A stretch of DNA of 64,000 nt from Clostridium sulfidigenes (GTDB lineage Bacteria; Bacillota; Clostridia; Clostridiales; Clostridiaceae). Below the pieces are notes generated by a model. The model made no database searches. It was given only the letters and a program-made list of their open reading frames with translations, and was not told where the DNA came from. The position numbers and the translations under genes are program-made. The number at the start of each line of letters is the position of its first letter. Position 1 is the stretch's first letter. The DNA lies in the NCBI RefSeq assembly GCF_000732635.1, contig NZ_JPMD01000027.1, forward strand, positions 1 to 64,000. The letters run 5' to 3'. Positions 48,670 through 57,671 of the stretch are shown here, piece after piece.

Positions 48670-48879
48670 ATGGCAAAGGTAACTTTTAGGGAAGAAAGAT
48701 GTAAGGGATGTGGACAATGTATAATCGCATGTCCAAAACAAATCATAACTTATTCTGAGGAACTAAATGTAAAAGGATATCATCCAGCTACAGTTACAGA
48801 AGAAAATATGCCTAAGTGCATTGGTTGTGCATCATGTGGAAAAATGTGTCCAGATCTTGTAATTACAGTGGAGAAATAA
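48670..48879 (+). CDS. korD: 2-Oxoacid:ferredoxin oxidoreductase, ferredoxin-like delta subunit
   Basis: 69 residues with two 4Fe-4S motifs: CKGCGQCIIACP and CIGCASCGKMCP. It transfers electrons from the catalytic subunits to ferredoxin. First gene of a four-gene unit (delta, alpha, beta, gamma), with AAGGAGGT upstream of the ATG. Confidence 0.9.
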   Translation: MAKVTFREERCKGCGQCIIACPKQIITYSEELNVKGYHPATVTEENMPKCIGCASCGKMCPDLVITVEK

Positions 48880-48895
48880 TAGGGGGGAAAGATTC

Positions 48896-49966
48896 ATGTC
48901 AGAAAAAGTTTTAATGAAGGGTAATGAAGCCATAGGTGAAGCAGCTATCCAAGCTGGTTGTCAATGTTTCTTCGGATACCCTATAACACCACAAACAGAA
49001 ATATCAGCATATCTTTCAAGAAAAATGCCTAAAATAGGTAGAGTTTTTCTACAAGCTGAAAGTGAAATTGCTGCAATAAATATGGTATATGGAGCAGCAG
49101 GAACTGGAGTAAGATGTATGACATCTTCAAGTTCACCTGGAATAAGCTTAAAAGCAGAAGGAATATCTTATATAGCAGGTGCAGAACTTCCTTGTGTTAT
49201 CATTAATATAGTTAGAGGTGGTCCAGGCCTTGGTGGAATTCAACCAGCTCAATCAGACTACTTCCAAGCAACTAAGGGTGGTTCCCATGGAGATTTCAAT
49301 ATGCCAGTATATGCACCATGTTCAATTCAAGAAATGGTAGATTTAGTACAAGATGCTTTCGATGTAGCTGATATGTACAGAACTCCAGTTATGGTTATGG
49401 GAGATGGAATGCTTGGACAAATGATGGAGCCAGTAGAGTTTAAAGAAAGAAGTGAAAAAAACCTTCCAGAAAAAACTTGGGCTGCTAATGGATTAAACGG
49501 AAGAGCTAACCATAATGTAATAAACTCCTTATACTTAAAACCTGAAGGTCTTGAAGCTCATAACTTGAAATTACAAGCAAAATATAAAGCTATAAAAGAA
49601 AATGAAACTAAGTATGAATTATATAATTGTGAAAATGAAGTAGATTTAATAATGGTTGCATACGGAACAACTTCAAGAATATGCAAGACTGTTATAAAAT
49701 TGGCTGAAAAAGAAGGAATAAAATTAGGTTTAATAAGACCAATAACATTATGGCCTTTCCCAGTAGAAGCTTTTGAAAAAACTGTGGACAAAACTAAGCA
49801 TGGTTATGCATCAATAGAGCTTAGCTGTGGTCAAATGGTAGAAGATGTTAGACTTTCTGTTGAAGGAAGAAAACCAGTATTCTTCTTTGGAAGATCAGGT
49901 GGAATGGTTCCAAGCCCTAATGAAGTCCTTGAAAATGTTAAAAAATTCATAGGAGGTGCTAAATAA
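48896..49966 (+). CDS. korA: 2-Oxoacid:ferredoxin oxidoreductase, alpha subunit
   Basis: 356 residues. The family start GNEAIGEAAIQAGCQCFFGY and PITPQTEISAYL is followed by SEIAAINMVYGAAGTGVRCM, and the region GGPGLGGIQPAQSDYFQATK helps bind substrate/TPP. It works with beta, gamma and delta to decarboxylate a 2-oxoacid oxidatively to acyl-CoA, reducing ferredoxin. Whether the substrate is 2-oxoglutarate or a branched 2-oxoacid such as 2-oxoisovalerate cannot be decided from sequence alone. Stop overlaps the korB start by one base. Confidence 0.88.
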   Translation: MSEKVLMKGNEAIGEAAIQAGCQCFFGYPITPQTEISAYLSRKMPKIGRVFLQAESEIAAINMVYGAAGTGVRCMTSSSSPGISLKAEGISYIAGAELPCVIINIVRGGPGLGGIQPAQSDYFQATKGGSHGDFNMPVYAPCSIQEMVDLVQDAFDVADMYRTPVMVMGDGMLGQMMEPVEFKERSEKNLPEKTWAANGLNGRANHNVINSLYLKPEGLEAHNLKLQAKYKAIKENETKYELYNCENEVDLIMVAYGTTSRICKTVIKLAEKEGIKLGLIRPITLWPFPVEAFEKTVDKTKHGYASIELSCGQMVEDVRLSVEGRKPVFFFGRSGGMVPSPNEVLENVKKFIGGAK

Positions 49967-50718
49967 TGGCAATAGTATTTCAACCAACAAAAGCATTATT
50001 AGACGTGCCTACCCATTACTGCCCAGGATGTACTCATGGAATAATCCACAGACTAGTAGGGGAAGTACTTGAAGAATTAAATGTTATAGATAAAACAATT
50101 GGTGTAGCTCCAGTTGGATGTTCAGTTTTGGCATATGACTACTTTGCATGTGATATGTTTGAAGCTGCACACGGAAGAGCACCAGCAGTAGCTACAGGAA
50201 TAAAAAGATCTAATCCTGATAAAGTTGTATTCACATATCAAGGAGATGGAGACTTAGCAGCTATAGGAACAGCAGAAATTGTACATGCAGCTACAAGAGG
50301 AGAGAACATAGTTACAATCTTCGTAAATAACTGCATTTATGGTATGACTGGAGGACAAATGGCTCCAACAACATTACCAGGACAAGTTACAGAAACTTCT
50401 CCATATGGAAGAGATGTTAAACTTCAAGGTCATCCAATAAGAGTTTCTGAAATGATATCTACATTAGATGGAGCTTGCTATGTAGAAAGAGTATCAGTAG
50501 ATAATGTACCACATGTAAATAAAGCTAAAGCTGCTATTAAGAAAGCTTTCCAAAATGCCATTGCTGGAAAAGGTTTCTCAATGGTTGAGGTTCTATCAAT
50601 ATGCCCAACTAACTGGGGATTATCAACACAAGAGTCACTTGGATGGTTAAGAGATAACATGATGCCATTCTACACTCTAGGTGTTAAAAAAGATACAACA
50701 ACTGAGGAGGGGAAATAA
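49966..50718 (+). CDS. korB: 2-Oxoacid:ferredoxin oxidoreductase, beta (TPP) subunit
   Basis: 250 residues. The TPP/magnesium motif is visible as YQGDGDLAAIGTAEIVHA and FVNNCIYGMTGGQ, with YCPGCTHGIIHRL near the start, where the CxxC helps TPP/Fe-S positioning. GGAGGT precedes the overlapping ATG. Together with korA it forms the catalytic core. Confidence 0.88.
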   Translation: MAIVFQPTKALLDVPTHYCPGCTHGIIHRLVGEVLEELNVIDKTIGVAPVGCSVLAYDYFACDMFEAAHGRAPAVATGIKRSNPDKVVFTYQGDGDLAAIGTAEIVHAATRGENIVTIFVNNCIYGMTGGQMAPTTLPGQVTETSPYGRDVKLQGHPIRVSEMISTLDGACYVERVSVDNVPHVNKAKAAIKKAFQNAIAGKGFSMVEVLSICPTNWGLSTQESLGWLRDNMMPFYTLGVKKDTTTEEGK

Positions 50719-50719
50719 T

Positions 50720-51253
50720 ATGGCATCACAAGAAATAATATTTGCTGGATTTGGTGGACAAGGAATATTATCAATGGGTAAATTCTTAGCTTATGCTGGA
50801 ATGGATGTTAATATGAATGTTTCATGGTTACCTTCTTATGGACCAGAAATGCGTGGAGGTACTGCAAACTGTTCTGTTATTGTTTCAGATGAAGCTGTTG
50901 GTTCTCCAATAGTAACTAACCCTACATCACTAGTTGTTATGAATAGACCTTCCCTTGATAAGTTTGAAAAAGAAATTTTACCAGGTGGACTATTAATATT
51001 AGATAGTGACTTAATTGAGAGACCAGTTGAAAGAGAAGATATTGAAGTTATAAAAATACCAGCTCAAACAGAAGCTGATAGCCTTGGAAGTAAACAAATT
51101 GCAAACATGGTGCTTCTAGGAGCATTAGTTGCAAAAACACAAATAGTTTCTATGGAAACTTTACTTCAATCTCTAAGAGATCACGGAAAAGAAAAATTCT
51201 TTGAAATCAATAGAAAAGCTTTAGAAATTGGAGCATCATACGTAGTAAAATAA
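50720..51253 (+). CDS. korC: 2-Oxoacid:ferredoxin oxidoreductase, gamma subunit
   Basis: 177 residues from ATG 50720 (AGGAGGGG at the end of korB; the earlier in-frame start at 50681 lies inside korB). IIFAGFGGQGILSMGKFLA and SYGPEMRGGTANCSVIVSD are the gamma-family blocks. It closes the operon, and a strong terminator follows 11 bp after the stop. Confidence 0.9.
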   Translation: MASQEIIFAGFGGQGILSMGKFLAYAGMDVNMNVSWLPSYGPEMRGGTANCSVIVSDEAVGSPIVTNPTSLVVMNRPSLDKFEKEILPGGLLILDSDLIERPVEREDIEVIKIPAQTEADSLGSKQIANMVLLGALVAKTQIVSMETLLQSLRDHGKEKFFEINRKALEIGASYVVK

Positions 51254-51264
51254 GCTTATTAGCT

Positions 51265-51309
51265 AAAAGTGGCTTTCGCAAAATATATTTTGCGAAAGCC
51301 ACTTTTTTA
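51265..51309 (+). terminator. Terminator after the kor operon
   Basis: A 20-bp perfect hairpin, AAAAGTGGCTTTCGCAAAAT with its complement, followed by TTTTTTATAT. The symmetric arms would also terminate from the other side. Confidence 0.93.
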
Positions 51310-51412
51310 TATATAACTAAGTAAGAGAATAAGGATAAAGGTATAAAACTTAGTGTATAAGTTTTATACTTTTTATTTATGATAAAAATTGTATAAAAAT
51401 TGAAAAAAACTA

Positions 51413-51442
51413 TTTACAAGCGTAACAATGTTATGTTACTAT
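51413..51442 (+). promoter_or_regulatory. MerR-style promoter/operator of the bactofilin cluster
   Basis: TTTACA (51413-51418) and TACTAT (51437-51442) are 18 bp apart, with the palindrome GTAACA-N6-TGTTAC (51422-51439) filling the spacer. A palindrome in an over-long spacer is how MerR-type activators bind. GTAACA recurs at 51514-51519. The cluster encodes a MerR-like protein, making autoregulation plausible but untested. Confidence 0.5.
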
Positions 51443-51552
51443 AAAAATATGATAAAAGATTATTGAATATATGGCTATTTACAATATTAAAGAGCTGCGT
51501 GTAATTAGTTAATGTAACATTATTACGTGGAAATAAAATGGAGGTATAAATT

Positions 51553-52347
51553 ATGGTGAGTAATGAACAGTTTGGAGATTTAAAAATATCAGGTTCAGGG
51601 AGTGCGGCAGGAGGAAGATATAGGATTGCATCTATCAGTGGAAGTGGAAAAATTGTTGGAGATGTAAACTGTGAAAAATTTAGTATTAGTGGTAGTGGAA
51701 AAGTTGAAGGTGCTGTTATAAGCAATGGTTTTAGTATTAGTGGATGCGGAAAGGTAAGTGGAGACTTAAACTGCGTTACTGGTAGTATCAGCGGAAGTGG
51801 TTCTGTTCTTGGTTCTATTCATGCAAAGAAATTTAACATCAGTGGAAGTGGTAAAATAGGTGGTAACTTTAAAGGTGAAGAGCTCACTGTGGCAGGAGCA
51901 GGAAGAATTGAAGGAAGAATAAATGCAACTAATGTTAAGCTTTTAGGTTCAATTAGAGTAGGTCATGGTATTGAAGGAGAGATTATAAATATTAAAGGTG
52001 TACTAAAAACCCTAGGAATGGTAAATGGGGATGAAGTAAATATAGAGTTAAATGGTGGTTGTGAGGTTGAAGAAATTGGAGCAACTAAGGTAAGAGTTTT
52101 AAAGGAATACTCTACTATGAATGCTATAGGAAGATTTATTTGTAAATTATTTAGTAAGAACTTTGGATATTTAACTATTAGAACTATTGAAGCTGATGAA
52201 ATTTATTTGGAAAACACCATAGCAGATGTGGTTCGTGGAGGAAAGATTACCATAGGAGAGGGGTGTAAGATTAAAAGAATAGAATACAGTGAGAGTCTTG
52301 AAAAACTAAATTCAGAATCTGTTATTGAAGAGGAAATGAAACTATAG
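51553..52347 (+). CDS. Polymer-forming bactofilin-like protein (YhbE-like)
   Basis: 264 residues built of short repeats of the type ISGSGKIVGDVNCEKF, ISGSGKVEGAVISNGF and ISGCGKVSGDLNCVTG over residues 15-125, which predicts a right-handed beta-helix. A second region (about 130-250) has REGHGIEGEIINIKG-like and YLENTIADVVRGGKITIGEG segments. Bactofilins polymerise into filaments; B. subtilis YhbE and YhbF assist flagellar assembly. Order here is bactofilin, DUF4004, bactofilin. Start ATG after GGAGGT. Confidence 0.8.
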   Translation: MVSNEQFGDLKISGSGSAAGGRYRIASISGSGKIVGDVNCEKFSISGSGKVEGAVISNGFSISGCGKVSGDLNCVTGSISGSGSVLGSIHAKKFNISGSGKIGGNFKGEELTVAGAGRIEGRINATNVKLLGSIRVGHGIEGEIINIKGVLKTLGMVNGDEVNIELNGGCEVEEIGATKVRVLKEYSTMNAIGRFICKLFSKNFGYLTIRTIEADEIYLENTIADVVRGGKITIGEGCKIKRIEYSESLEKLNSESVIEEEMKL

Positions 52348-52426
52348 ATTTTAAAATGTTTTAATTACTAAAGATAAAAAGTTTAATTAGAGTTAAAAAC
52401 TAAACTAAAAAAGAGGAGGAAATAAA

Positions 52427-53050
52427 GTGGAAGAAGAGTTAATTTCTAAAAAAGAAATATTAGATATGACGGGAATATCTTACGGACAACTGTATAGATG
52501 GAAGAGAAAAGAACTTATTCCAGAGGAGTGGTTTATAAAAAAATCAAGTTATACAGGTCAAGAAACATTTTTCCCTAGGGAAAAGATAATAAATAGAATA
52601 AATAAAATTATAGATCTTAAGGATGATATGCCTTTAGATGATTTAGCAGCTATGTTTACTAACAAACCTAAGGTAGATGATGTAAGTGAAGAGTATCTTA
52701 TAGAAAAGGAAATTATAAGAGAAGAAACCCTTCCTATATATAAGGATATATTTAGAGAAAAGGAAGAATATAATTTTAAAGATATCTTACTCATGGATAT
52801 TCTTCAAAGGGAATTTGACTTAGGAAAACTAACCATTGGTGAAATAGAAGTTATACTAAAGCTTATTAATAAGGAATATAAAAATATAGAAGAAAAGGAT
52901 GGAACATTATATATCATAAGAAGATTAGGAATCGGGATTTGTGTAGTAGCATACAGAGAAAGAATAATTGTGGATGATGGCAGCAAAATCATAGGAGAAA
53001 TAAACATTAAAAATATTATAGAAAATCTTAAAATGAGATTAACGCTATAG
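52427..53050 (+). CDS. MerR-like DUF4004 protein (YhbD-like)
   Basis: 207 residues, GTG start after GAGGAGG. The first 65 residues are a MerR-type winged helix (ISKKEILDMTGISYGQLYRWK and FPREKIINRINKIIDL). The rest is helical and contains LPIYKDIFREKEEYNFKDIL and FDLGKLTIGEIEVILKLINK. It matches the DUF4004 family named after B. subtilis YhbD, always beside bactofilins. It lacks the usual MerR ligand-binding dimer helix, so it may act as a DNA-binding or partner protein of the filaments. Confidence 0.75.
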   Translation: MEEELISKKEILDMTGISYGQLYRWKRKELIPEEWFIKKSSYTGQETFFPREKIINRINKIIDLKDDMPLDDLAAMFTNKPKVDDVSEEYLIEKEIIREETLPIYKDIFREKEEYNFKDILLMDILQREFDLGKLTIGEIEVILKLINKEYKNIEEKDGTLYIIRRLGIGICVVAYRERIIVDDGSKIIGEINIKNIIENLKMRLTL

Positions 53051-53084
53051 TTAATAATTAATAGTATAAAAATGGGGTGTAAAA

Positions 53085-53981
53085 ATGAATTACGACAATT
53101 GTAATGATTTAAAAATAAATGATGACTGGATATCAGAAGGTGGAAACTATAGAGATATAAAAATAAGCGGAGATGGAACTATAAAAGGGGATGTTAATTG
53201 TAGAACTATCAATGTTAGTGGAGATGCAGAATTAAAAGGAAATGTATACTGTGAAGATTTGTTCAAGGTAAGTGGAGATGTGGATATAAAAAATAATCTG
53301 CAATGTGGAATTTTTAGGGTTAGTGGTGATGTAGATATCCATGAAAACTTATCTGTAAAAGGCGAATTAAAGGTAAGTGGAGATGTAAATGTAGATGGAA
53401 GAGTGGATTGTGGAATTCTTAAAATAAGTGGGGATATCGATGTAAAAAGTAATCTATATTGCAGTGGTCTGTTTCATTTAAGTGGAGATGCGGATATGGG
53501 AGGAAACCTGAAAGCAGATAAAATAGAAGCTTCAGGAGATATAGAATGTGAAGGTAAAATTACTGGGGGAGATATAGTCATATCTGGAGATATAACTGTA
53601 AAGGATGGCATAGAAGGAGAAAAAATAACTATAAGTGGGGATATAAACAGTAATGGACTAATAAATGGTGATGAGATATACATTACCATGTCAGGAAATC
53701 ATCATATTAAAGAAATAGGTGGAAGATTTGTAGCAGTTACCGAAAATATATCAAGGAATGGAATAATAGGTTCACTATTTTCTAATTCATTTAGAAATAA
53801 AGGAAGCCTTCAATGTGAATGTATAGAAGGAGATGACATACTACTTAAAAATTCTAAGGTAGATATAGTAAGAGGCAAAAATGTTACCATAGGAAAAGGT
53901 TCAATAATTAACAAAGTTGAATATTCAGGGGAACTTATTATAGAAGATAATGGAATAGTTAAAGAATCTGTAAGGATATAA
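53085..53981 (+). CDS. Polymer-forming bactofilin-like protein (YhbF-like)
   Basis: 298 residues with a clear 13-17-residue repeat containing VSGDVDIKNN, VSGDVDIHEN, VSGDVNVDGR, ISGDIDVKSN, LSGDADMGGN and ISGDITVKDG, predicting a beta-helix of about ten turns. Its C-terminal region (HIKEIGGRFVAVTENISRNG, then KVDIVRGKNVTIGKG) corresponds to that of the first bactofilin, so the two genes are paralogues. The repeat uses ISGD where the other uses ISGSG. A filament-forming role is inferred from the family. Confidence 0.8.
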   Translation: MNYDNCNDLKINDDWISEGGNYRDIKISGDGTIKGDVNCRTINVSGDAELKGNVYCEDLFKVSGDVDIKNNLQCGIFRVSGDVDIHENLSVKGELKVSGDVNVDGRVDCGILKISGDIDVKSNLYCSGLFHLSGDADMGGNLKADKIEASGDIECEGKITGGDIVISGDITVKDGIEGEKITISGDINSNGLINGDEIYITMSGNHHIKEIGGRFVAVTENISRNGIIGSLFSNSFRNKGSLQCECIEGDDILLKNSKVDIVRGKNVTIGKGSIINKVEYSGELIIEDNGIVKESVRI

Positions 53982-54021
53982 GCAATTAACAGTAAATGTA
54001 CTTTATAATGAGGGGGAAATC

Positions 54022-55317
54022 ATGGAGGATAAATTAAAAAATCATGGAGAAAATATAAGGTTATGGAATAAGAATTTTTTCTTGCTTTGGCAAGGGCAAC
54101 TAGTATCTATGCTTGGGGACATATTATATATGATAGCATTAGACTTTTGGATACTAGACATTACTGGGTCTACTGGGCTCATGGGGCTGTTAAGTGCTCT
54201 TACAATGCTACCAAGAATAATATTAGGACCTTTTGCAGGAGTTTTTGTAGATAAGTGGAATAGAAGGAATATCATGGTTATAACAGATTTTATAAGGGGT
54301 GTAGTTGTTACTTTCGTAGGTATTGCTGGTATATTTGGTTTTATACAGGTGTGGATGGTATTTGTAGTTGGGGTAATTAGTGGTTTATGTTCTGCTTTCT
54401 TTGGTCCAGCGGTAAGTTCTATAAAGCCAGAATTAGTTCATGAGTCTAAATTTGTAAAGGCTAATTCAGTTACAAGTTTTGCAACATCTGGTATGGATAT
54501 GATAGGTAGTGCTATTGGTGGACTTATATATATGACTATAGGTGCTCCATACATGTTTTTAGCTAATGGTATATCTTATTTAATTTCAGCTTTTACAGAA
54601 ATGTTTATAACTGAACCTAAAAGAGAGAAAAAAGATGAAAAAATTACTTTTGTAGATGACTTTAAAGAAGGATTTAAATTCCTTTGGAATTTTAAGACAT
54701 TAAGAAACGTTTTCTTACTAGCATCATTACTAAATCTGTTTGCTAATGCCGCATTTATATTAATACTCCCATATTTTAAAACTATGCCTTTCCTAGGTCC
54801 AGAAAAATATGGTTTATTTATGGCAGTGATTCCTATGGGAATGTTAACAGGTAGTGGATTTTTATCAATAATTAATATAAAAAAGAATCAAAAATTTAAA
54901 ATTTATAAATTTGGTGCATTGATATGTCTTGGAATATTACCTTTTGTATTTATAGTGAAGAATTTTTATTTAATGATACCTATTGCATTTATATCCTTTT
55001 TATGTAATGTAATATTTAATACTATATTTAATTCTGCAATGATGCTTGTAGTACCATCAGATAAGAGAGGTAAGATTGGAGCATTAATGAATACCATAAG
55101 TGGAGGGTTACAGCCAATAGGAGCTTTAGTTGGTGGAGTCTTAGGTGAATTTTTACCTATAAGAGTAGCAGTATTATCTCTTCTAGGAATATCATTTATA
55201 TTCACTATAGCCTTGATTTTTGTTAAAGGAAGTAAAGAATTAATGGAGTATGAAAGCAGTGATGGTACTGTAGAAGAGCTTATAGAGAAAACAAATGGTA
55301 TTGTATTAGAAAGTTAA
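54022..55317 (+). CDS. MFS exporter
   Basis: 431 residues with about 12 membrane segments. The first loop has GVFVDKWNRRNIMVITDFIR, a motif A variant, and the N-terminus FFLLWQGQLVSMLGDILYMI is typical of the MFS_3/antiporter group that includes macrolide and multidrug efflux proteins. It lies 40 bp after the bactofilin gene and may be read with it. The substrate is not identifiable. Confidence 0.82.
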   Translation: MEDKLKNHGENIRLWNKNFFLLWQGQLVSMLGDILYMIALDFWILDITGSTGLMGLLSALTMLPRIILGPFAGVFVDKWNRRNIMVITDFIRGVVVTFVGIAGIFGFIQVWMVFVVGVISGLCSAFFGPAVSSIKPELVHESKFVKANSVTSFATSGMDMIGSAIGGLIYMTIGAPYMFLANGISYLISAFTEMFITEPKREKKDEKITFVDDFKEGFKFLWNFKTLRNVFLLASLLNLFANAAFILILPYFKTMPFLGPEKYGLFMAVIPMGMLTGSGFLSIINIKKNQKFKIYKFGALICLGILPFVFIVKNFYLMIPIAFISFLCNVIFNTIFNSAMMLVVPSDKRGKIGALMNTISGGLQPIGALVGGVLGEFLPIRVAVLSLLGISFIFTIALIFVKGSKELMEYESSDGTVEELIEKTNGIVLES

Positions 55318-55341
55318 TATGAGATAGGAATAATATATAAT

Positions 55342-55371
55342 AAAGGCAACACAGATTTTGTGTTGCTTTTA
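55342..55371 (+). terminator. Terminator after the MFS gene
   Basis: AAAGGCAACACA and TGTGTTGCTTTT form a hairpin with a short loop followed by ATTCG. The U-tract is part of the 3' arm. Confidence 0.7.
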
Positions 55372-55402
55372 TTCGTATAGAATGTATAATGGTAAGCTGT
55401 TA

Positions 55403-55431
55403 TTGTTATGATACATAATTTGTATTATAAT
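55403..55431 (+). promoter_or_regulatory. Promoter of glmM
   Basis: TTGTTA (55403-55408) and TATAAT (55426-55431), 17 bp apart, about 100 bp before glmM. This gene therefore has its own promoter and does not depend on cdaA/cdaR. Confidence 0.7.
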
Positions 55432-55535
55432 TAACCTGTATGTTGTAATGAGAATTTCACATAGTAATGTAGACTTAATAGAAAAAATAAGATTATTGAA
55501 GATAAAAAATCATACTAAGAGGAGAAGATTTATAT

Positions 55536-56885
55536 ATGAGTAGAATGTTTGGAACTGATGGAGTAAGAGGAATTGCTAATAAGGAATTAACTGTAGACCT
55601 TGCATATAAACTTGGAAAAGCGGGAGCATTAGTTTTAACTCAGTGCACTAGCAAACCTAGAATAATCGTAGGAATGGATACAAGAATATCCGGAGATATG
55701 CTTGAATCAGCTTTAGTTGCAGGGATTTTATCAGTAGGAGCAGAAGCTCTTTGTTTAGGAGTAGTTCCAACTCCAGCCGTTGCATATTTAACAAAGAAGT
55801 ATAAGGCAGAAGCAGGGGTTGTAATATCTGCATCACATAATCCTGTTGAATATAATGGTATTAAGTTTTTTAATAAAGATGGATTTAAATTAAGTGATGA
55901 ATTAGAAGATAAAATTCAAAAGTTAATAGAAAGTGATTTTGAAGGAATCAATATTCCTACAGGAGGAATGTTAGGTAGAAAATACATAGGAGAAGATGCT
56001 ATAAATGACTATGTAGAATTTGCTAAATCTACTATTGATGGTGATTTAAGTGGTATGAAAATTGCCGTTGACTGTGCCAATGGTGCAGCTTATAAAACAT
56101 CAGTAAAAGCGTTAAAAGAACTAGGAGCAGAAGTTTTTATAATTAATAGTGATCCAGATGGAATCAATATAAATAAGGATTGTGGATCAACTCATCCTGA
56201 GGACCTAATGAAATTTGTTGTTGAAAATAGATGTAACTTAGGATTAGCTTTTGATGGAGATGCAGATAGATGCCTTGCAATAGATGAAAAAGGAAATCTT
56301 GTAAATGGAGATTTCATGATGGTAATAGCAGCTAAACACCTTAAGTCTATAGGTAAATTAAACCATGATACAGTTGTTGTAACTGTTATGAGTAACCTTG
56401 GACTTCACATAGCTTTAAAAGAAGCTGGAATTAAAACTGTTAGTACTAAAGTTGGGGATAGATATGTATTAGAAGAGATGGCTAAAGAAGGTTATTCCAT
56501 TGGAGGAGAGCAATCAGGTCACGTTATATTCTTAGATTTCAATACCACAGGAGATGGTTTAGTTTCAGGTATTCAACTTGCAGCAACAGTAAAGAGTACT
56601 GGAAAACCATTAAGTGAACTTGCAGCAACAATGAAGGAATTACCACAAGTATTAGTAAATGCTAAGGTGCCAAACAACATGAAGGATATCCATGAAAAAG
56701 ATGAAGAAATCATGGCAGATATAAAAGAAATGGAAGAAAAAATGGCAGGTTGCGGTAGAGTATTAATAAGACCTTCCGGTACAGAACCTTTAGTTAGAGT
56801 AATGCTAGAAGGTGAAAATCAAGAAGAGATAGACAAAATGGCTCATGACCTAGCTAAAAAAATAGAAGAAAAAGCAAATAGATAA
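55536..56885 (+). CDS. glmM: Phosphoglucosamine mutase
   Basis: 449 residues. Converts glucosamine-6-phosphate to glucosamine-1-phosphate for UDP-GlcNAc. The phosphoserine site is Ser100 in [18 protein letters not shown], the metal site is FDGDADRC at 239-246, and [13 protein letters not shown] near the end binds the substrate phosphate. Together with glmS 2 kb downstream it supplies amino sugars. In many Firmicutes glmM follows cdaA-cdaR directly; here it is separated by about 11 kb. Confidence 0.97.
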   Translation: MSRMFGTDGVRGIANKELTVDLAYKLGKAGALVLTQCTSKPRIIVGMDTRISGDMLESALVAGILSVGAEALCLGVVPTPAVAYLTKKYKAEAGVVISASHNPVEYNGIKFFNKDGFKLSDELEDKIQKLIESDFEGINIPTGGMLGRKYIGEDAINDYVEFAKSTIDGDLSGMKIAVDCANGAAYKTSVKALKELGAEVFIINSDPDGININKDCGSTHPEDLMKFVVENRCNLGLAFDGDADRCLAIDEKGNLVNGDFMMVIAAKHLKSIGKLNHDTVVVTVMSNLGLHIALKEAGIKTVSTKVGDRYVLEEMAKEGYSIGGEQSGHVIFLDFNTTGDGLVSGIQLAATVKSTGKPLSELAATMKELPQVLVNAKVPNNMKDIHEKDEEIMADIKEMEEKMAGCGRVLIRPSGTEPLVRVMLEGENQEEIDKMAHDLAKKIEEKANR

Positions 56886-56889
56886 AATA

Positions 56890-56918
56890 AGACCCGTGAA
56901 ATTTCACGGGTTTTTTGC
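56890..56918. terminator. Terminator between glmM and the convergent membrane gene
   Basis: GACCCGTGAAATTTCACGGGTTTTTT: stem CCCGTGAAATTTCACGGG with T-run on the plus strand. The minus strand carries a shorter AT-rich tail, so it may be partly bidirectional. Confidence 0.85.
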
Positions 56919-56931
56919 TTATAAAGTTCAA

Positions 56932-57411
56932 TTAGAGTTTTTTGCTATAGTATACTTGTAGGATAACAAATATAACCATAAATATAATAAGGACAGTCCA
57001 TAGAGTCCAGAATACAGCAAGGTTAAAAATTCCAGATATCATCAAACCGATATATGCAAGAATATTTATTATAATAGCAGCAGAGTACAAAGATTTTTGT
57101 GTGATCAATTGATTTCTTTCATCTTGTTCTTCTAATCTTTTTTCTTTTAATTTCTTTTCATCTTTTAAAAGTTTTTTTATCTTAATGATAAATATTAAAC
57201 CTATTGTAATTAGTGAAGCACCGATTCCTGTATAAAATCCACTTAAAAAATCAGGTAGGTAGTCATATTTTCCAGAAGAGAATACAAAACTAATAGCTAG
57301 AGTGGCTACTCCTAGAATAATCACAATGTAAAGTAAAGAAATTCTTTTCTCTAGTACTTTCTTGTAGTCCTTATCCGTTGTTGCATTAGATATAATGGCT
57401 TTTAATAACAT
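56932..57411 (-). CDS. Small membrane protein (DUF2178-like)
   Basis: 159 residues, minus strand, ATG overlapping the end of the XRE regulator gene (57402-57411). Four membrane segments near residues 28-45, 55-75, 110-130 and 135-155, with a charged cytoplasmic linker ending KRLEEQDERNQLITQK; the DERN motif is characteristic of this family that pairs with tiny XRE regulators. Function is unknown, but the regulator-plus-membrane-protein pair is a recurring two-gene unit in Firmicutes. Confidence 0.7.
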   Translation of the reverse strand: MLLKAIISNATTDKDYKKVLEKRISLLYIVIILGVATLAISFVFSSGKYDYLPDFLSGFYTGIGASLITIGLIFIIKIKKLLKDEKKLKEKRLEEQDERNQLITQKSLYSAAIIINILAYIGLMISGIFNLAVFWTLWTVLIIFMVIFVILQVYYSKKL

Positions 57412-57617
57412 AAATTTTCCTCCTCTAAATCAAAAATAAAGATATCTTCAATATTCATTTCAAAATATTGAGCAATTTTATGGGCCAACACCAATGAAGC
57501 TTTATACTTCCCGTTTTCTAAAGATATAATTGTTTGTCTAGTAACATCTACAGCATCAGCAAGTTCACTTTGCGTAACACGTTTTTCTTTTCGAAGTTCT
57601 TGGATTTTATTTTTCAA
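57402..57617 (-). CDS. Small XRE-family transcriptional regulator
   Basis: 71 residues, essentially one helix-turn-helix domain: KIQELRKEKRVTQSELADAV, then DVTRQTIISLENGKYKAS and LAHKIAQYFEMNIEDIF. It belongs to the YozG/YgzD-like group. Its own promoter (TTGACA-17-TATACT) is overlapped by the repeats at 57672-57734, so autorepression is the simplest reading. Confidence 0.9.
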   Translation of the reverse strand: MKNKIQELRKEKRVTQSELADAVDVTRQTIISLENGKYKASLVLAHKIAQYFEMNIEDIFIFDLEEENLCY

Positions 57618-57671
57618 CTTATCACATCCTGTTCTATTAATATTATTTGTAATAAATATTAGAATTTAAAT

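Noticed and set aside
51553-53981. The repetitive bactofilin reading frames considered as a tandem DNA repeat or CRISPR
   Set aside because: The repeats are protein-level, in coding frame, of unequal DNA sequence and without spacers; they encode beta-helix turns.
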